Assembly: GCA_029101345.1 (NCBI GenBank)
Contig: JAQXQU010000017.1
Span: 18,527-82,526, forward strand
Source of the DNA: Erysipelotrichaceae bacterium
Lineage (GTDB): Bacteria > Bacillota_I > Bacilli_A > Erysipelotrichales > Erysipelotrichaceae
Length of the DNA stretch: 64,000 nucleotides
Reading direction: 5' to 3'
Part shown: piece by piece, positions 9,146 to 17,088 of the stretch
Numbering within the stretch: the first letter of the stretch is position 1
How the letters are laid out: each line of letters starts with the position of its first letter
Made by a program: the position numbers and the translations under genes
The notes under the pieces: model-generated
Databases searched by the model: none
Seen by the model: the letters and a program-made list of their open reading frames with translations, nothing else
What the model was told of the DNA's origin: nothing

Positions 9146-9173
9146 TTGCGATATTTGTGAAATATATTAAAAT
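9146..9173 (+). promoter_or_regulatory. Promoter for the coaX leader transcript
   Basis: TTGCGA (9146-9151) and TAAAAT (9168-9173) are spaced 16 bases apart. They place the transcript start near 9180, which leaves an unusually long leader before coaX. Confidence 0.55.
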
Positions 9174-9179
9174 TAAATA

Positions 9180-9345
9180 GTTCAAAGAAAACGCAGGCTA
9201 AAGGGAGTGGAACAATTGTCCATATCCCAATTTGGACTGCATTATTCTATTCTTCGATGTATTGCATCCAACTGGAGCGAAAGCAAGAGAAAAACAATAA
9301 TTCGAAGAAAATGATCAAGGACTTTTTGATGGAAAGGAGAAGGTC
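9180..9345 (+). other. Structured 5' leader of coaX, type unknown
   Basis: About 165 bases lie between the predicted transcription start and coaX, with no open frame of note. TTCTTCGA (9250-9257) pairs with TCGAAGAA (9302-9309). After a two-base internal mismatch, TATTG (9260-9264) pairs with CAATA (9295-9299), enclosing a purine-rich loop with a GCGAAAGC mini-hairpin. A second hairpin, GTCCA/TGGAC, lies at 9218-9237. I could not match it to a riboswitch class I know. It may control coaX and the transporter behind it. Confidence 0.35.
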
Positions 9346-10116
9346 ATGTTACTGACGGTGGATATTGGCAACACCAGCATTGGTTTTGGTGTCTTTGATA
9401 AGGAAGAGCTCATTGATGATTTCGCTTTGTCTTCAGGCATCCAAAGGACTGCTGATGAATATGGCATGTTACTGATTGACATGCTGGAGCGGTCTTCAAT
9501 GCCAATCAGGATGATTGATGGTGCCATTATCTGCAGCGTCGTACCTAGTCTTACTTCACCTGTGGTTTCATCAATTCGCAAGTACCTGAAGCTTGAACCT
9601 ATGATTCTCTCTCCTGGTGCAAAGACCGGTGTTTCTGTCCGCTATGACAATCCCAAGGAAATCGGCACTGACCGCATAGCGTTGGCTGCTGGTGGTCTGA
9701 ATATCTATGGCAGTGGTCTTCTGATCATTGACTTTGATACAGCAACAACCTATGAATATATCGATGAAAAAGGGACATATCGCGGTGGATGCATTGCCCC
9801 AGGACTCAAGATTTCCATTGATGCCTTATCAGAGAATGCTTCCAAGCTGCCAGCAGTAGAACTAAAGCCCATGCAATCGGTGATTACATCCGATACTGTT
9901 TCTGCTATGCAAGCTGGCATCTACTTCAGCTTTATTGGCAGTGTAGAATATCTGATTGATCGCTTCAGGAAGGAAATAGGCAAGAGCATTAAGGTCATTG
10001 CGACTGGACGTCTTGGCAAAGCTATTGCCAAAAGCACAGAAAAGATTGATATCTATGATGAAAAGCTCATCTATCGGGGTCTAAGGATCATTTATGAAAA
10101 GAATAAAGGCAAATAG
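9346..10116 (+). CDS. coaX: Type III pantothenate kinase
   Basis: ASKHA-fold kinase making 4'-phosphopantothenate, the first step of coenzyme A synthesis. The phosphate-1 motif is DIGNTSIGFG at residues 5-14. The pantothenate-binding GTDRIA and the DxxTATT motif (here DFDTATT, where DFGTATT is more common) are visible, followed by GGCIAPGL. At 256 residues it is the usual length. GGAGAAGG provides a good ribosome site. The next gene is an ECF substrate-binding protein, which makes pantothenate uptake a plausible partner function. Confidence 0.95.
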   Translation: MLLTVDIGNTSIGFGVFDKEELIDDFALSSGIQRTADEYGMLLIDMLERSSMPIRMIDGAIICSVVPSLTSPVVSSIRKYLKLEPMILSPGAKTGVSVRYDNPKEIGTDRIALAAGGLNIYGSGLLIIDFDTATTYEYIDEKGTYRGGCIAPGLKISIDALSENASKLPAVELKPMQSVITSDTVSAMQAGIYFSFIGSVEYLIDRFRKEIGKSIKVIATGRLGKAIAKSTEKIDIYDEKLIYRGLRIIYEKNKGK

Positions 10117-10149
10117 CTTCTTTGAACTTCTGAAAAAGGGGTTTGGAAA

Positions 10150-10701
10150 ATGAGAAACGAACGAACAAAAAGACTGGTGACAATCTCACTCTTTGTAGCG
10201 ATTGTTGTTGTCCTTCAGACAGTAGCTACCTTCATTAATTTCGGTGGCTTTCCAATCACGCTTACTTTAGTGCCTATTATTGTAGCAGGCGCACTATTTG
10301 GTCCTGGTGTTGGAGCTTTGTGCGGTACTGCCTTTGGTGTTGTGGTAGCGGTCATGGTTATTACTGGTGCTGATCCATCGGGTGCAGGCATGCTGGCACT
10401 TCATCCATTCATCACCTTGACTGCCTGTGTTCTAAAAGGCACTTTAGCAGGTCTTGTCTCGGCACTGGCTTATCATGGTTTGAAGAACAGAAATCAGACA
10501 CTAGCCATCTTTGTAGCAGCTGCTCTTGCACCTATTACCAATACAACTACTTTGTTTCTGGTGATCATCATCTGGTTTGGCGGTACATTCGCTGCTCTGC
10601 TTGGTGCTTTGATGTCAGTCAATTTCATCATTGAACTTGTCATCGATATTCTCTTGGCACCTGGACTATTAAGAGTCATCAACTCTTATGGCAAAAGATA
10701 A
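10150..10701 (+). CDS. ECF transporter S component, candidate pantothenate or related vitamin importer
   Basis: Integral membrane substrate-binding subunit of an energy-coupling-factor transporter, with about five to six hydrophobic helices in 183 residues. The segment with GGFPITLTLVPIIVAG and GPGVGALCG has the loop and Ala/Gly packing pattern of S components. It would need the EcfA1-EcfA2-EcfT module encoded at 13.9-16.3 kb. It lies 33 bases behind coaX, so I infer pantothenate (PanT-like) as the likeliest ligand; folate, thiamine or riboflavin families cannot be excluded by eye. Confidence 0.8.
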   Translation: MRNERTKRLVTISLFVAIVVVLQTVATFINFGGFPITLTLVPIIVAGALFGPGVGALCGTAFGVVVAVMVITGADPSGAGMLALHPFITLTACVLKGTLAGLVSALAYHGLKNRNQTLAIFVAAALAPITNTTTLFLVIIIWFGGTFAALLGALMSVNFIIELVIDILLAPGLLRVINSYGKR

Positions 10702-10718
10702 GAAAGCAAAATGATAAA

Positions 10719-10760
10719 AAGGGCTGTCTCTAAGCTTATAAAGCAAAGGGACAGCCTTTT
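10719..10760. terminator. Bidirectional terminator between the ECF S component and the GNAT remnant
   Basis: GGCTGTC (10722-10728) pairs with GACAGCC (10750-10756). A runs on one side and T runs on the other allow termination from either strand. Confidence 0.7.
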
Positions 10761-10761
10761 G

Positions 10762-10953
10762 TCATTCATGGATGCAGATGCGGCTAGAGCTCTCATCAAA
10801 AGCATTTTTTGCCATTGTACAGAATCTGAAACCATATCTTTCATAAAAGCCGATGTGATCAGTCAAGAGATAGACAGGGGTGATGCCATGCTCTTTCAAA
10901 TCACTGACCACCATCTTCAAGAGCTTTCCGGCAATGCCTTTGCCTTGGATTTA
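10762..10953 (-). pseudogene. Remnant of a GNAT-family N-acetyltransferase (C-terminal half only)
   Basis: Reading the minus strand from 10950 to a TGA at 10762 gives about 62 residues with an unmistakable GNAT C-terminus. The acetyl-CoA loop is QGKGIAGKLLKMVV, followed by YLLTD and then GFYERYGF. In-frame TAA (10951-10953) stands directly before the acetyl-CoA loop, and the N-terminal half expected upstream is absent because the cyclo-ligase gene ends 19 bases away. No start codon or ribosome site is present. I read it as a deletion-decayed gene. An open frame on the plus strand across the same bases is meaningless. Confidence 0.75.
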
Positions 10954-10971
10954 TAAATGCATATTCATTCA

Positions 10972-11466
10972 TCATTCTTCGGTGATGATCATATCAAGCC
11001 TTTGATCGTTTTCATTCACAATTATCTTATCCATTTTCTGACAGGCAAAGCCAACACCAATCCTTCTTGCCCTGGGACAACTTTTCAGAAAACGGTCATA
11101 ATAGCCACCACCATGGCCAAGACGATTGTTATTATCATCAAAGCCAACAAGCGGGACCAGTATGGCATCAATGGCCTCTGCACTGATAATGAGTCCATCT
11201 ATTGGTTCTTTGATCTGATATTTGCCAGTTTTGAATTCATTGGCCTTGATAAATGCAAGTTCTCTTTCGATAATTTTGGGAAAGGCAAAGCGTTCATCAT
11301 AGAGGCTTGTGATATCTGGTTCATTGGCGAGAGGATAAAAGGCAGCTATGCAGTTATCATTTTCCAACAGCTTCTTCAGCTTTCTTGCAATCACTTCACT
11401 TCTTTTCTCCTTTTCGGTCAGATTTTGAAGCCTTTCCCTGATAACCCTTCTTTGTTCAGATTTCAT
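10972..11466 (-). CDS. 5-formyltetrahydrofolate cyclo-ligase
   Basis: Cytosolic ATP-dependent enzyme converting 5-formyl-THF to 5,10-methenyl-THF (MTHFS/YgfA family). The basic N-terminal segment with RRVIRERL binds nucleotide in this family, and the conserved C-terminal motif appears as LGHGGGYYDRFL near residue 118. It has 164 residues, slightly short but complete. The start ATG overlaps the stop of the upstream nitroreductase gene, so the two form a translationally coupled pair. The decayed GNAT gene follows in the same orientation. Confidence 0.9.
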   Translation of the reverse strand: MKSEQRRVIRERLQNLTEKEKRSEVIARKLKKLLENDNCIAAFYPLANEPDITSLYDERFAFPKIIERELAFIKANEFKTGKYQIKEPIDGLIISAEAIDAILVPLVGFDDNNNRLGHGGGYYDRFLKSCPRARRIGVGFACQKMDKIIVNENDQRLDMIITEE

Positions 11467-11978
11467 CAGTCAAGATAAAAGATCCTATCCTCAAGTCTTG
11501 GAGCAGCCTTGGGATATTCGCAATCAGGATAGCCCAAAGCCATATGGCCAATGCCCTCATAATCGCCTTCAAGTCCGATTTTTTCCATGATCTTCTTTCC
11601 AATCGGCATCTTCATTTCCTCATCAGCTCGATGGATCCAGCAAGCGCCTAAGCCCAGTTCATGAGCCTTTAGCAGCATATTGCCAATTACCAAGGCACCA
11701 TCATGTCTAGCAGTTGGCCAATCTCTTTTGGCAATAACCAGCATGATGACAGGTGCATTATAGAAAGGATCAAAGTCCCTGTTCATGATACTGGCATTGG
11801 CTTTGGCGATTTCGTCTCTTAGTTCCTTGTTCTTGATGATGATGATCTTGGCCATTTGCCGATTCATGGCTGAAGGGGCATAAAGGCCTGCTTCAGTGAT
11901 TTTCCTGATATCTTCATCACTTGGCATCCTGGAGGAATACTTCTTGATGCTTCTTCTTGTCAGCAGTAAATCAGTCAT
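11466..11978 (-). CDS. Nitroreductase family protein
   Basis: FMN-dependent NAD(P)H oxidoreductase of the nitroreductase fold. The N-terminal FMN-binding signature is TRRSIKKYSSRMPSDEDI, the APSAMNRQ segment follows near residue 36, and the second FMN region is HELGLGACWIHRADEE. At 170 residues it belongs to the short class. GGGAG precedes the ATG at good spacing. It is coupled to the cyclo-ligase gene. The substrate cannot be predicted; small quinones, flavins or nitro compounds are typical for the family. Confidence 0.88.
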   Translation of the reverse strand: MTDLLLTRRSIKKYSSRMPSDEDIRKITEAGLYAPSAMNRQMAKIIIIKNKELRDEIAKANASIMNRDFDPFYNAPVIMLVIAKRDWPTARHDGALVIGNMLLKAHELGLGACWIHRADEEMKMPIGKKIMEKIGLEGDYEGIGHMALGYPDCEYPKAAPRLEDRIFYLD

Positions 11979-12052
11979 ATTTAATCTCCCTTTCTATCTT
12001 AAGAGTACAGCAATGGTATTTTATTTTCATGTCTTTTTAGTATCATATTGAT

Positions 12053-12400
12053 ATGAATGTCACAATAACCATTGAAAACATAGAAGAAAAGGAAATGGAA
12101 AAGTATCATCTATATGATATTGAAAAGAAAAATGTTCTTGAATATGAAGACGCTTATGAAGCATCTTGCAAGCTTTATATTCTAAGCGATGGTGTCATGA
12201 TCGATCGTAAGGCTGCTAGCCACCATACCAGGTTATCCTTAAGGGCCAAGAGCTATTGCCAGGTTGAAAGTGCTCAGGGCACATTGATTTTAAATGTGAA
12301 ACTGCTTGCAATTGATAGAAAGGATGATATTATATCTATTGCGTATAGTGTTGAATCGCAAGAATTTCTATTATCAATTAAGTTTTGGGAGAGTATATGA
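12053..12400 (+). CDS. DUF1934 (YwiB-like) beta-barrel protein
   Basis: A 115-residue protein of alternating strands that fits the DUF1934/YwiB calycin-like family. The assignment is supported by position: it sits directly before rpoE (delta), a neighbourhood known for ywiB in Bacillus-type genomes. Function is unknown. It is predicted cytosolic, with no signal peptide. The start ATG follows TATCAT (12041-12046) by six bases with no Shine-Dalgarno, so a leaderless transcript is likely. The stop overlaps the rpoE start (ATGA). Confidence 0.6.
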   Translation: MNVTITIENIEEKEMEKYHLYDIEKKNVLEYEDAYEASCKLYILSDGVMIDRKAASHHTRLSLRAKSYCQVESAQGTLILNVKLLAIDRKDDIISIAYSVESQEFLLSIKFWESI

Positions 12401-12717
12401 GTACTAGATCGATGACTGATATTGCCTATGAATATGTTGGCAAACGCAAAACCAGTGTTCCTTTTGCAAAGATTTGGGCAGAGGTTGTCAAGACCACTGG
12501 CGTATCCAATGACCACATTGCCCAATTCTACTCAGACCTGACACTGGACCCACGATTTGTCTCTATGAAGGATAACAAATGGGTTTTAAGGGAAAGGGTA
12601 AAATACGAAGATAGTCATATAGATTTATCAGAAATTGAGCTTCTTGATGATGAAGATGAATCAGAAACTGAAGGTTCAGGCCAGGAAGTGATGTCAACTG
12701 AAGAAAGCGACTATTAA
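12397..12717 (+). CDS. rpoE: DNA-directed RNA polymerase delta subunit
   Basis: Small acidic RNA polymerase-associated protein of Bacillota that speeds polymerase recycling. The HARE-HTH winged-helix domain fills about residues 1-70 (MTDIAYEYV, then VPFAKIWAEV, DLTLDPRFVSM and KWVLRE). The rest is a disordered acidic tail with DDEDESETEGSG. The tail is short compared with Bacillus. I chose ATG 12397, which has GGGAG just upstream and overlaps the preceding stop; an in-frame TTG at 12385 is less likely. Confidence 0.92.
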   Translation: MSTRSMTDIAYEYVGKRKTSVPFAKIWAEVVKTTGVSNDHIAQFYSDLTLDPRFVSMKDNKWVLRERVKYEDSHIDLSEIELLDDEDESETEGSGQEVMSTEESDY

Positions 12718-12718
12718 T

Positions 12719-12739
12719 GGCTCAGAAATGAGCCTTTTT
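12719..12739 (+). terminator. Rho-independent terminator after rpoE
   Basis: GGCTCA and TGAGCC form a six-pair stem around a GAAA tetraloop, followed by five T. The promoter of the next gene starts within ten bases. Confidence 0.88.
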
Positions 12740-12758
12740 CTTTGGTATAATGTTTGGG

Positions 12759-13382
12759 ATGAAAAAATACATTATCTATGATTTCAATGGCACGGTCCTT
12801 GATGATGTCAAGGTTTCATTAGCTGCCATCAATGTTCTATCTAGGAAATATCTTGCTAAGGAAATTGATCTAGCTGAATATCACAAGTGCTTTACTTTTC
12901 CAATCTCTTCTTATTATCAGAATGTAGGGTTTGACTTTTCCCTTAAGCCCTTTGAGGAAATTGGCCTTGAATGGGTAAAGGAATACAATAGCCGTCGCAG
13001 TGAATACGAACTTTTTCCAGGCGTTGTTGATCAGCTTGAAAGCAATCGCCAAAAAGGCAAGAAGAACATTCTGCTTTCGGCATCTGACCTTGATATGCTT
13101 AAGGAACAGCTAAGGGAACTTGGCATCTTTGAACTCTTTGATGAGGTTTTGGGCATTGATAATGTCTTTGCCAAATCCAAGCTTCCTATTGCCCTGGGGT
13201 TTATCAAGGACAAGAATCCTGATGAATGCGTGATGATTGGCGATACTCTGCACGACCTTGAGGTTGCTAGAGGCATGGGTGTTGATTGCATATTGGTAGC
13301 CAATGGCCATCAGAGCTATGAATCGTTGAAGAAGGAATATGATAGGGTTGTAAGAGACATCAGGGAGGTCGATTATGATTAG
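12759..13382 (+). CDS. HAD-family phosphatase (phosphoglycolate phosphatase-like)
   Basis: Predicted Mg-dependent phosphohydrolase of the haloacid dehalogenase superfamily. Motif I is DFNGTVLDD at residues 6-14, motif II is LLSASD near 107, and motif IV is MIGDTLHDLEVA near 157, with a helical cap between I and II. Substrate unknown. ATG 12759 was chosen because TATAAT at 12746-12751, with upstream TGG, would start transcription at or next to it; the in-frame ATG at 12750 lies inside the -10. The 3' end overlaps ispF by eight bases. Confidence 0.85.
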   Translation: MKKYIIYDFNGTVLDDVKVSLAAINVLSRKYLAKEIDLAEYHKCFTFPISSYYQNVGFDFSLKPFEEIGLEWVKEYNSRRSEYELFPGVVDQLESNRQKGKKNILLSASDLDMLKEQLRELGIFELFDEVLGIDNVFAKSKLPIALGFIKDKNPDECVMIGDTLHDLEVARGMGVDCILVANGHQSYESLKKEYDRVVRDIREVDYD

Positions 13383-13851
13383 AATTGGTCAATCAAAGGA
13401 TATCCATCGCTTGACTGAAGGAAGAAAACTGATTATTGGTGGAGTGGAAATTCCTTTTGAAAAGGGGCTATTAGGGCATAGCGATGCCGATGTTCTTTTG
13501 CATGCCATCATTGAAGCTTTGATTGGTGCCATGGGCTTAAAGGATATTGGCACCCATTTCTCTGATAAGGATCCCAGGTACAAAGGGATTTCTTCCCTTG
13601 TCTTGCTTGATAAGACAAGAATGATGCTTGAAGAAAATGGCTATGAAGTTGTCAATGTTGACAGTCTTATCATTATAGAAAAGCCGAAGATGGCACCACA
13701 TCTTGACAAGATGAGAAGCAATATCGCCAAAGGCCTTGGGGTTGATGAAAGCTGTATCAATATCAAGGCAACCTGTGCTGAAGGCATGGGATTTATTGGC
13801 AGGGGTGAAGGAGCGATGGCAGAAGCAGTCTGCTTAATTAAGCACAAATAA
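13375..13851 (+). CDS. ispF: 2-C-methyl-D-erythritol 2,4-cyclodiphosphate synthase
   Basis: Zinc enzyme of the MEP isoprenoid pathway that closes CDP-methylerythritol 2-phosphate to the cyclodiphosphate. Metal and substrate residues are visible in RIGQSKDIHRL, LGHSDADVLLHAI and DIGTHFSD. The C-terminal signature is ATCAEGMGFIGRGEG. At 158 residues it is standard length. It overlaps the HAD phosphatase gene. With ispG at 27.0-28.1 kb it shows that this organism uses the MEP rather than the mevalonate route. Confidence 0.96.
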   Translation: MIRIGQSKDIHRLTEGRKLIIGGVEIPFEKGLLGHSDADVLLHAIIEALIGAMGLKDIGTHFSDKDPRYKGISSLVLLDKTRMMLEENGYEVVNVDSLIIIEKPKMAPHLDKMRSNIAKGLGVDESCINIKATCAEGMGFIGRGEGAMAEAVCLIKHK

Positions 13852-13885
13852 GCAATAATTGCTATTAAAGGGTATAATAATTGTT

Positions 13886-14710
13886 ATGAATATTATCAGT
13901 GTAAAAGATGCCGTCTTCTCCTATGATGGCACAAGAAACCATGTTGATGGCGTCAGCTTCGATATTGAAGCAGGTTCATATACAACAATTGTCGGCCATA
14001 ATGGTTCAGGAAAATCAACTATGGCCAAGCTTATTGATGGCTTATTGGAACTGAAAAGCGGTGAAATATTTGTTGATGGCTTGAAGCTTGATCTTGAACA
14101 TCTCTATGAAATCAGGTCAAGGATTGGCATTGTCTTCCAGAATCCCGACAACCAGTTCATTGGTTCAACAATCAGGGATGATATTGCCTTTGGGCTTGAA
14201 AACCATCAGGTCAAAAGTGAAGAGATGGATGCACTTATTGAGGAGTATTCAAGGAAAGTCGGCTTATTTGACCTGCTTGATAAGGAACCGCAGAATCTTT
14301 CTGGCGGCCAGAAACAAAGAGTAGCGATTGCTGGAGCCATGGCGATGCGTCCAAAGATCATCATCTTTGATGAAGCAACATCCATGCTTGATCCCAAAGG
14401 CAAAAGGGATGTCAAAAGGCTGATGGCTGAACTTAATGATGACAATCGCTTTACCATTCTTTCCATTACCCATGATATTGAAGAAGTATTGCAGTCAGAC
14501 TATTGCCTTGTCATGAATAAGGGCAAGGTCTATATGCATGATACCCCAGAAGAAATCTTCAAGCATGGTGCTGAACTTAAAAAGATTGGCCTTGACATAC
14601 CTTTTATTGCCCAAGTCAAGGAAGAATTCAGGAAACAGGGCATTAAGCTGAAGAAGAATGACTTGGAAGGAGTTGCAGAAGAACTATGGCAATTAAATTC
14701 AAATCATTAA
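13886..14710 (+). CDS. ecfA1: ECF transporter ATPase EcfA1
   Basis: First ATPase of the shared energy-coupling-factor module for vitamin uptake. Walker A is GHNGSGKST near residue 38, the Q-loop reads VFQNPDNQF, the ABC signature is LSGGQKQR, and Walker B is IIIFDEATSMLD, followed by the H-loop STH-type SITHD. I set the start at ATG 13886, because TATAAT at 13873-13878 ends seven bases before it, without any Shine-Dalgarno; upstream in-frame codons would lie in the promoter. It overlaps ecfA2 by 25 bases. Confidence 0.95.
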   Translation: MNIISVKDAVFSYDGTRNHVDGVSFDIEAGSYTTIVGHNGSGKSTMAKLIDGLLELKSGEIFVDGLKLDLEHLYEIRSRIGIVFQNPDNQFIGSTIRDDIAFGLENHQVKSEEMDALIEEYSRKVGLFDLLDKEPQNLSGGQKQRVAIAGAMAMRPKIIIFDEATSMLDPKGKRDVKRLMAELNDDNRFTILSITHDIEEVLQSDYCLVMNKGKVYMHDTPEEIFKHGAELKKIGLDIPFIAQVKEEFRKQGIKLKKNDLEGVAEELWQLNSNH

Positions 14711-15540
14711 GCTACGTCTATGACTATGGCATGCCTTATGCCCATAAGGCTGTTGACAGCATTGATCTTGCGATCCGTGAAGGGGTCATTACTGCGGTTA
14801 TAGGCGAAACAGGTTCAGGCAAATCGACAATGGTTGAGCATCTTAATGCGTTGCTACTGCCAACAGAGGGTGAACTGGAAGTTCTGGACTATAACATCAT
14901 TGCCAATGAAAAGACCAAAGGTCTGAAGAATCTGCGCAAGCAGGTTGGCCTTGTCTTCCAATTCTCTGAATATCAGCTCTTTGAGGAAACAGTCATCAAA
15001 GATGTAGCATTTGGACCAAAGAACTTTGGCATGTCAGAGGAAGAGGCTACAAAAAAAGCCATGATGGCACTTAAACTTGTTGGTCTTGATGAATCCTATT
15101 ATGAATTATCACCACTGGAATTATCAGGTGGTCAAAAAAGAAGAGTAGCTATTGCTGGCATTCTGGCATCAGAACCAAAAGTCATTGTCCTTGATGAACC
15201 AACGGCTGGACTGGATCCAAGAGGTGCCAAGGACATGATCAACCTCTTTGTTGAACTGAATAAGAAGTTCAATACCACTGTTATTATCGTTTCCCATGAT
15301 AATGAGATGGTATATAACTATTGTGAAGATGTAGTTGTCATGAAGAAGGGCAAAGTCGGTTTCCATGGCAAGACAGTTGATCTATTCTGGGATAATAAGA
15401 TGCTTGAGGACTTCAATCTTCTAGAGCCCCAGATTGTCACCTTTAAAAAATATCTGATGGAAAAGGGCTTCGAGCTCAAGAAGGAAGATCGGACAATTGA
15501 AGCTATTGCCAAAAGGGTAGCCAAGGAGGTCAATGGATGA
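14686..15540 (+). CDS. ecfA2: ECF transporter ATPase EcfA2
   Basis: Second ATPase of the ECF module. Walker A is GETGSGKST near residue 41, the Q-loop is VFQFSEYQLFEE, the signature is LSGGQKRR, and Walker B is VIVLDEPTAGLDP. The QF-SEYQLF sequence is the hallmark of the A2 paralogue. It has 284 residues. GGAG lies about eight bases before ATG 14686 within the end of ecfA1, and the 3' end overlaps the ecfT start (ATGA), so the three genes are translationally coupled. Confidence 0.95.
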   Translation: MAIKFKSLSYVYDYGMPYAHKAVDSIDLAIREGVITAVIGETGSGKSTMVEHLNALLLPTEGELEVLDYNIIANEKTKGLKNLRKQVGLVFQFSEYQLFEETVIKDVAFGPKNFGMSEEEATKKAMMALKLVGLDESYYELSPLELSGGQKRRVAIAGILASEPKVIVLDEPTAGLDPRGAKDMINLFVELNKKFNTTVIIVSHDNEMVYNYCEDVVVMKKGKVGFHGKTVDLFWDNKMLEDFNLLEPQIVTFKKYLMEKGFELKKEDRTIEAIAKRVAKEVNG

Positions 15541-16337
15541 AAACAGCAGTATTAGGCAAATACATGCCTCTTAATTCGCCAATTCATAATCTTGACCCTC
15601 GAGCTAAGATTATTGCCATGTTTCTTCTGATTGTAGCGGTCTTTGTGCCACAGAACTATTTCGTGACTTTAGGTCTTTTTGCCATCATTCTTATCTGTGT
15701 GATAATTTCCCGGATTGGCTTCAAATATATTCTCCAGGCTTTCAAGCCTTTGATTTTCATGATGTTCTTCCTGCTTGTCATCAATATCTTGACTGTTAAA
15801 AACGGCACTTTGCTAGCTAGCATTGGTCCTCTGAGCATCTATACAGGGGCACTAAGTTCAACATTGGCTGTTGTTACAAGACTTGTCATGATGATCATGT
15901 TAACAACACTTTTGACAGCAACCACTAAGCCACTGGATTTGACTCTGGGCATTGAATATATCCTTGGACCTTTGAAGATAGTCAAATTTCCTGTCCATGA
16001 AGTGGCAATGATGATTTCCATTGCCCTGAGATTTATTCCAACAATCATTGAGGAAACCATGCGAATCATGAATTCACAGAAATCCCGTGGTGTTGACTTT
16101 GAAGAAGGCAAGCTTAAGGAAAAGATCTCTGCTATTCTATCATTGATTGTTCCGCTATTTGCGGCAGCTTTCCAGCGGGCATATGATTTAGCTGATGCCA
16201 TGGAAGCCAGAGGCTATGTTCCAGGAGCTAATCGGACCAAATACCGAAAACTTGCTTATCGGTTTTCAGATTTTGTGGTCATCTTTTTCTCAATTGCCAT
16301 TCTAGGCTTAAGCATAGCTTCGAGGTTTGTACTCTAA
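15537..16337 (+). CDS. ecfT: ECF transporter transmembrane subunit EcfT
   Basis: Membrane coupling subunit that joins the two ATPases to interchangeable S components. Several hydrophobic helices run through the first 140 residues, and the cytoplasmic coupling-helix motif AMEARGYVPG, the conserved Ala-Arg-Gly signature, is near residue 222. The N-terminal SPIHNLDPRAKI is also typical. It is 266 residues long. It overlaps ecfA2 and is followed without a gap by truA, a common order in Bacillota. The S component at 10150 is one possible client. Confidence 0.94.
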   Translation: MKTAVLGKYMPLNSPIHNLDPRAKIIAMFLLIVAVFVPQNYFVTLGLFAIILICVIISRIGFKYILQAFKPLIFMMFFLLVINILTVKNGTLLASIGPLSIYTGALSSTLAVVTRLVMMIMLTTLLTATTKPLDLTLGIEYILGPLKIVKFPVHEVAMMISIALRFIPTIIEETMRIMNSQKSRGVDFEEGKLKEKISAILSLIVPLFAAAFQRAYDLADAMEARGYVPGANRTKYRKLAYRFSDFVVIFFSIAILGLSIASRFVL

Positions 16338-17071
16338 TGCGCTATAAGGTCACTGTTGCCTATGATGGAAGAGCCTATGTCGGCTTTCAATCACAGATCA
16401 ATGGCCTGGCAATCCAGGATGTCATTGAGAAAGGCTTGCGCAAGATCTTCAATCAGGATGACTTGCGGATTGTTATGGCTTCAAGAACTGACAAGGGTGT
16501 TCACGCCAGGGATCAGGTCTTCCATTTTGATCATGAAAAGGTCATTGAACCTGCTAGGCTGAAGATGGCAATCAATACCTTTATGCCTAATGATATCCAT
16601 ATTTTGAAAGTAGAACATGTTGATAGCAGTTTCCATGCCCGCTATTTAGTCAAAAACAAGACTTATGAATATCTGGTCAATCTAGGTGAATATGATGTCT
16701 TTCTAAATGGCTATGCCTATCAATGTTACTACAAATTGGATATTGAAAAGATGATAGAGGCAAGCAAGCTCTTTCTAGGTACCCATGACTTTACATCGTT
16801 TAATACTTCACCAAAAGACCTTTATCCCAATCAGGTCCGTACCATCTATGAATTTGAAATCAGAAAAGATGGTGATCGCCTGACTTTCCATATCAAGGGC
16901 GATGGCTTTCTGAGGCATATGGTTAGAATTATTGTTGGCACTTTGATTGAACTGGGTCGGGGAAAGAAAAACATCTCCGATGTTAAGGAGATGTTTGATC
17001 ATCCAACCAAGTCCAAGCGCCGTTACAATATCGATGGTGCCGGACTCTATCTGATGAAGATTGAATACTAA
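16337..17071 (+). CDS. truA: tRNA pseudouridine(38-40) synthase TruA
   Basis: Isomerises uridines 38-40 of the tRNA anticodon arm. The N-terminus has AYDGRAYVGFQSQ, and the catalytic Asp is in SRTDKGVHARDQV near residue 52. The C-terminal FLRHMVRIIVGTLIELG motif is intact. Its 244 residues are normal. The start codon shares a base with the ecfT stop (TAATG), so it is the last gene of the ecf operon. A terminator follows. Confidence 0.96.
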   Translation: MRYKVTVAYDGRAYVGFQSQINGLAIQDVIEKGLRKIFNQDDLRIVMASRTDKGVHARDQVFHFDHEKVIEPARLKMAINTFMPNDIHILKVEHVDSSFHARYLVKNKTYEYLVNLGEYDVFLNGYAYQCYYKLDIEKMIEASKLFLGTHDFTSFNTSPKDLYPNQVRTIYEFEIRKDGDRLTFHIKGDGFLRHMVRIIVGTLIELGRGKKNISDVKEMFDHPTKSKRRYNIDGAGLYLMKIEY

Positions 17072-17087
17072 GGGCAATAGCCCTTTT
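17071..17087 (+). terminator. Terminator after truA
   Basis: AGGGC and GCCCT form a short stem around AATA, followed by TTTT. The convergent zinc-ribbon gene ends two bases later. Confidence 0.7.
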
Positions 17088-17088
17088 C

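Noticed and set aside
9180..9345. Considered a THF riboswitch or T-box for the coaX leader
   Set aside because: The conserved cores of those classes are not present, despite superficial matches such as TTGCATCC; left as unclassified.
10711..10956. Plus-strand frame of about 81 codons after the ECF S component
   Set aside because: It begins inside a terminator hairpin, and the other strand of the same bases encodes the recognisable GNAT remnant.
10957..11478. Long plus-strand open frame of more than 170 codons opposite the cyclo-ligase gene
   Set aside because: It is the antisense of a gene with clear MTHFS motifs, has no ribosome site, and its translation has no family-like features.
13859..13885. 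Longer N-termini for ecfA1, murG, cca, psuK, the lipoprotein at 60264, and trmN
   Set aside because: The extra residues would be translated from promoter -10 boxes, terminators or neighbouring genes and match no family; internal starts were chosen.
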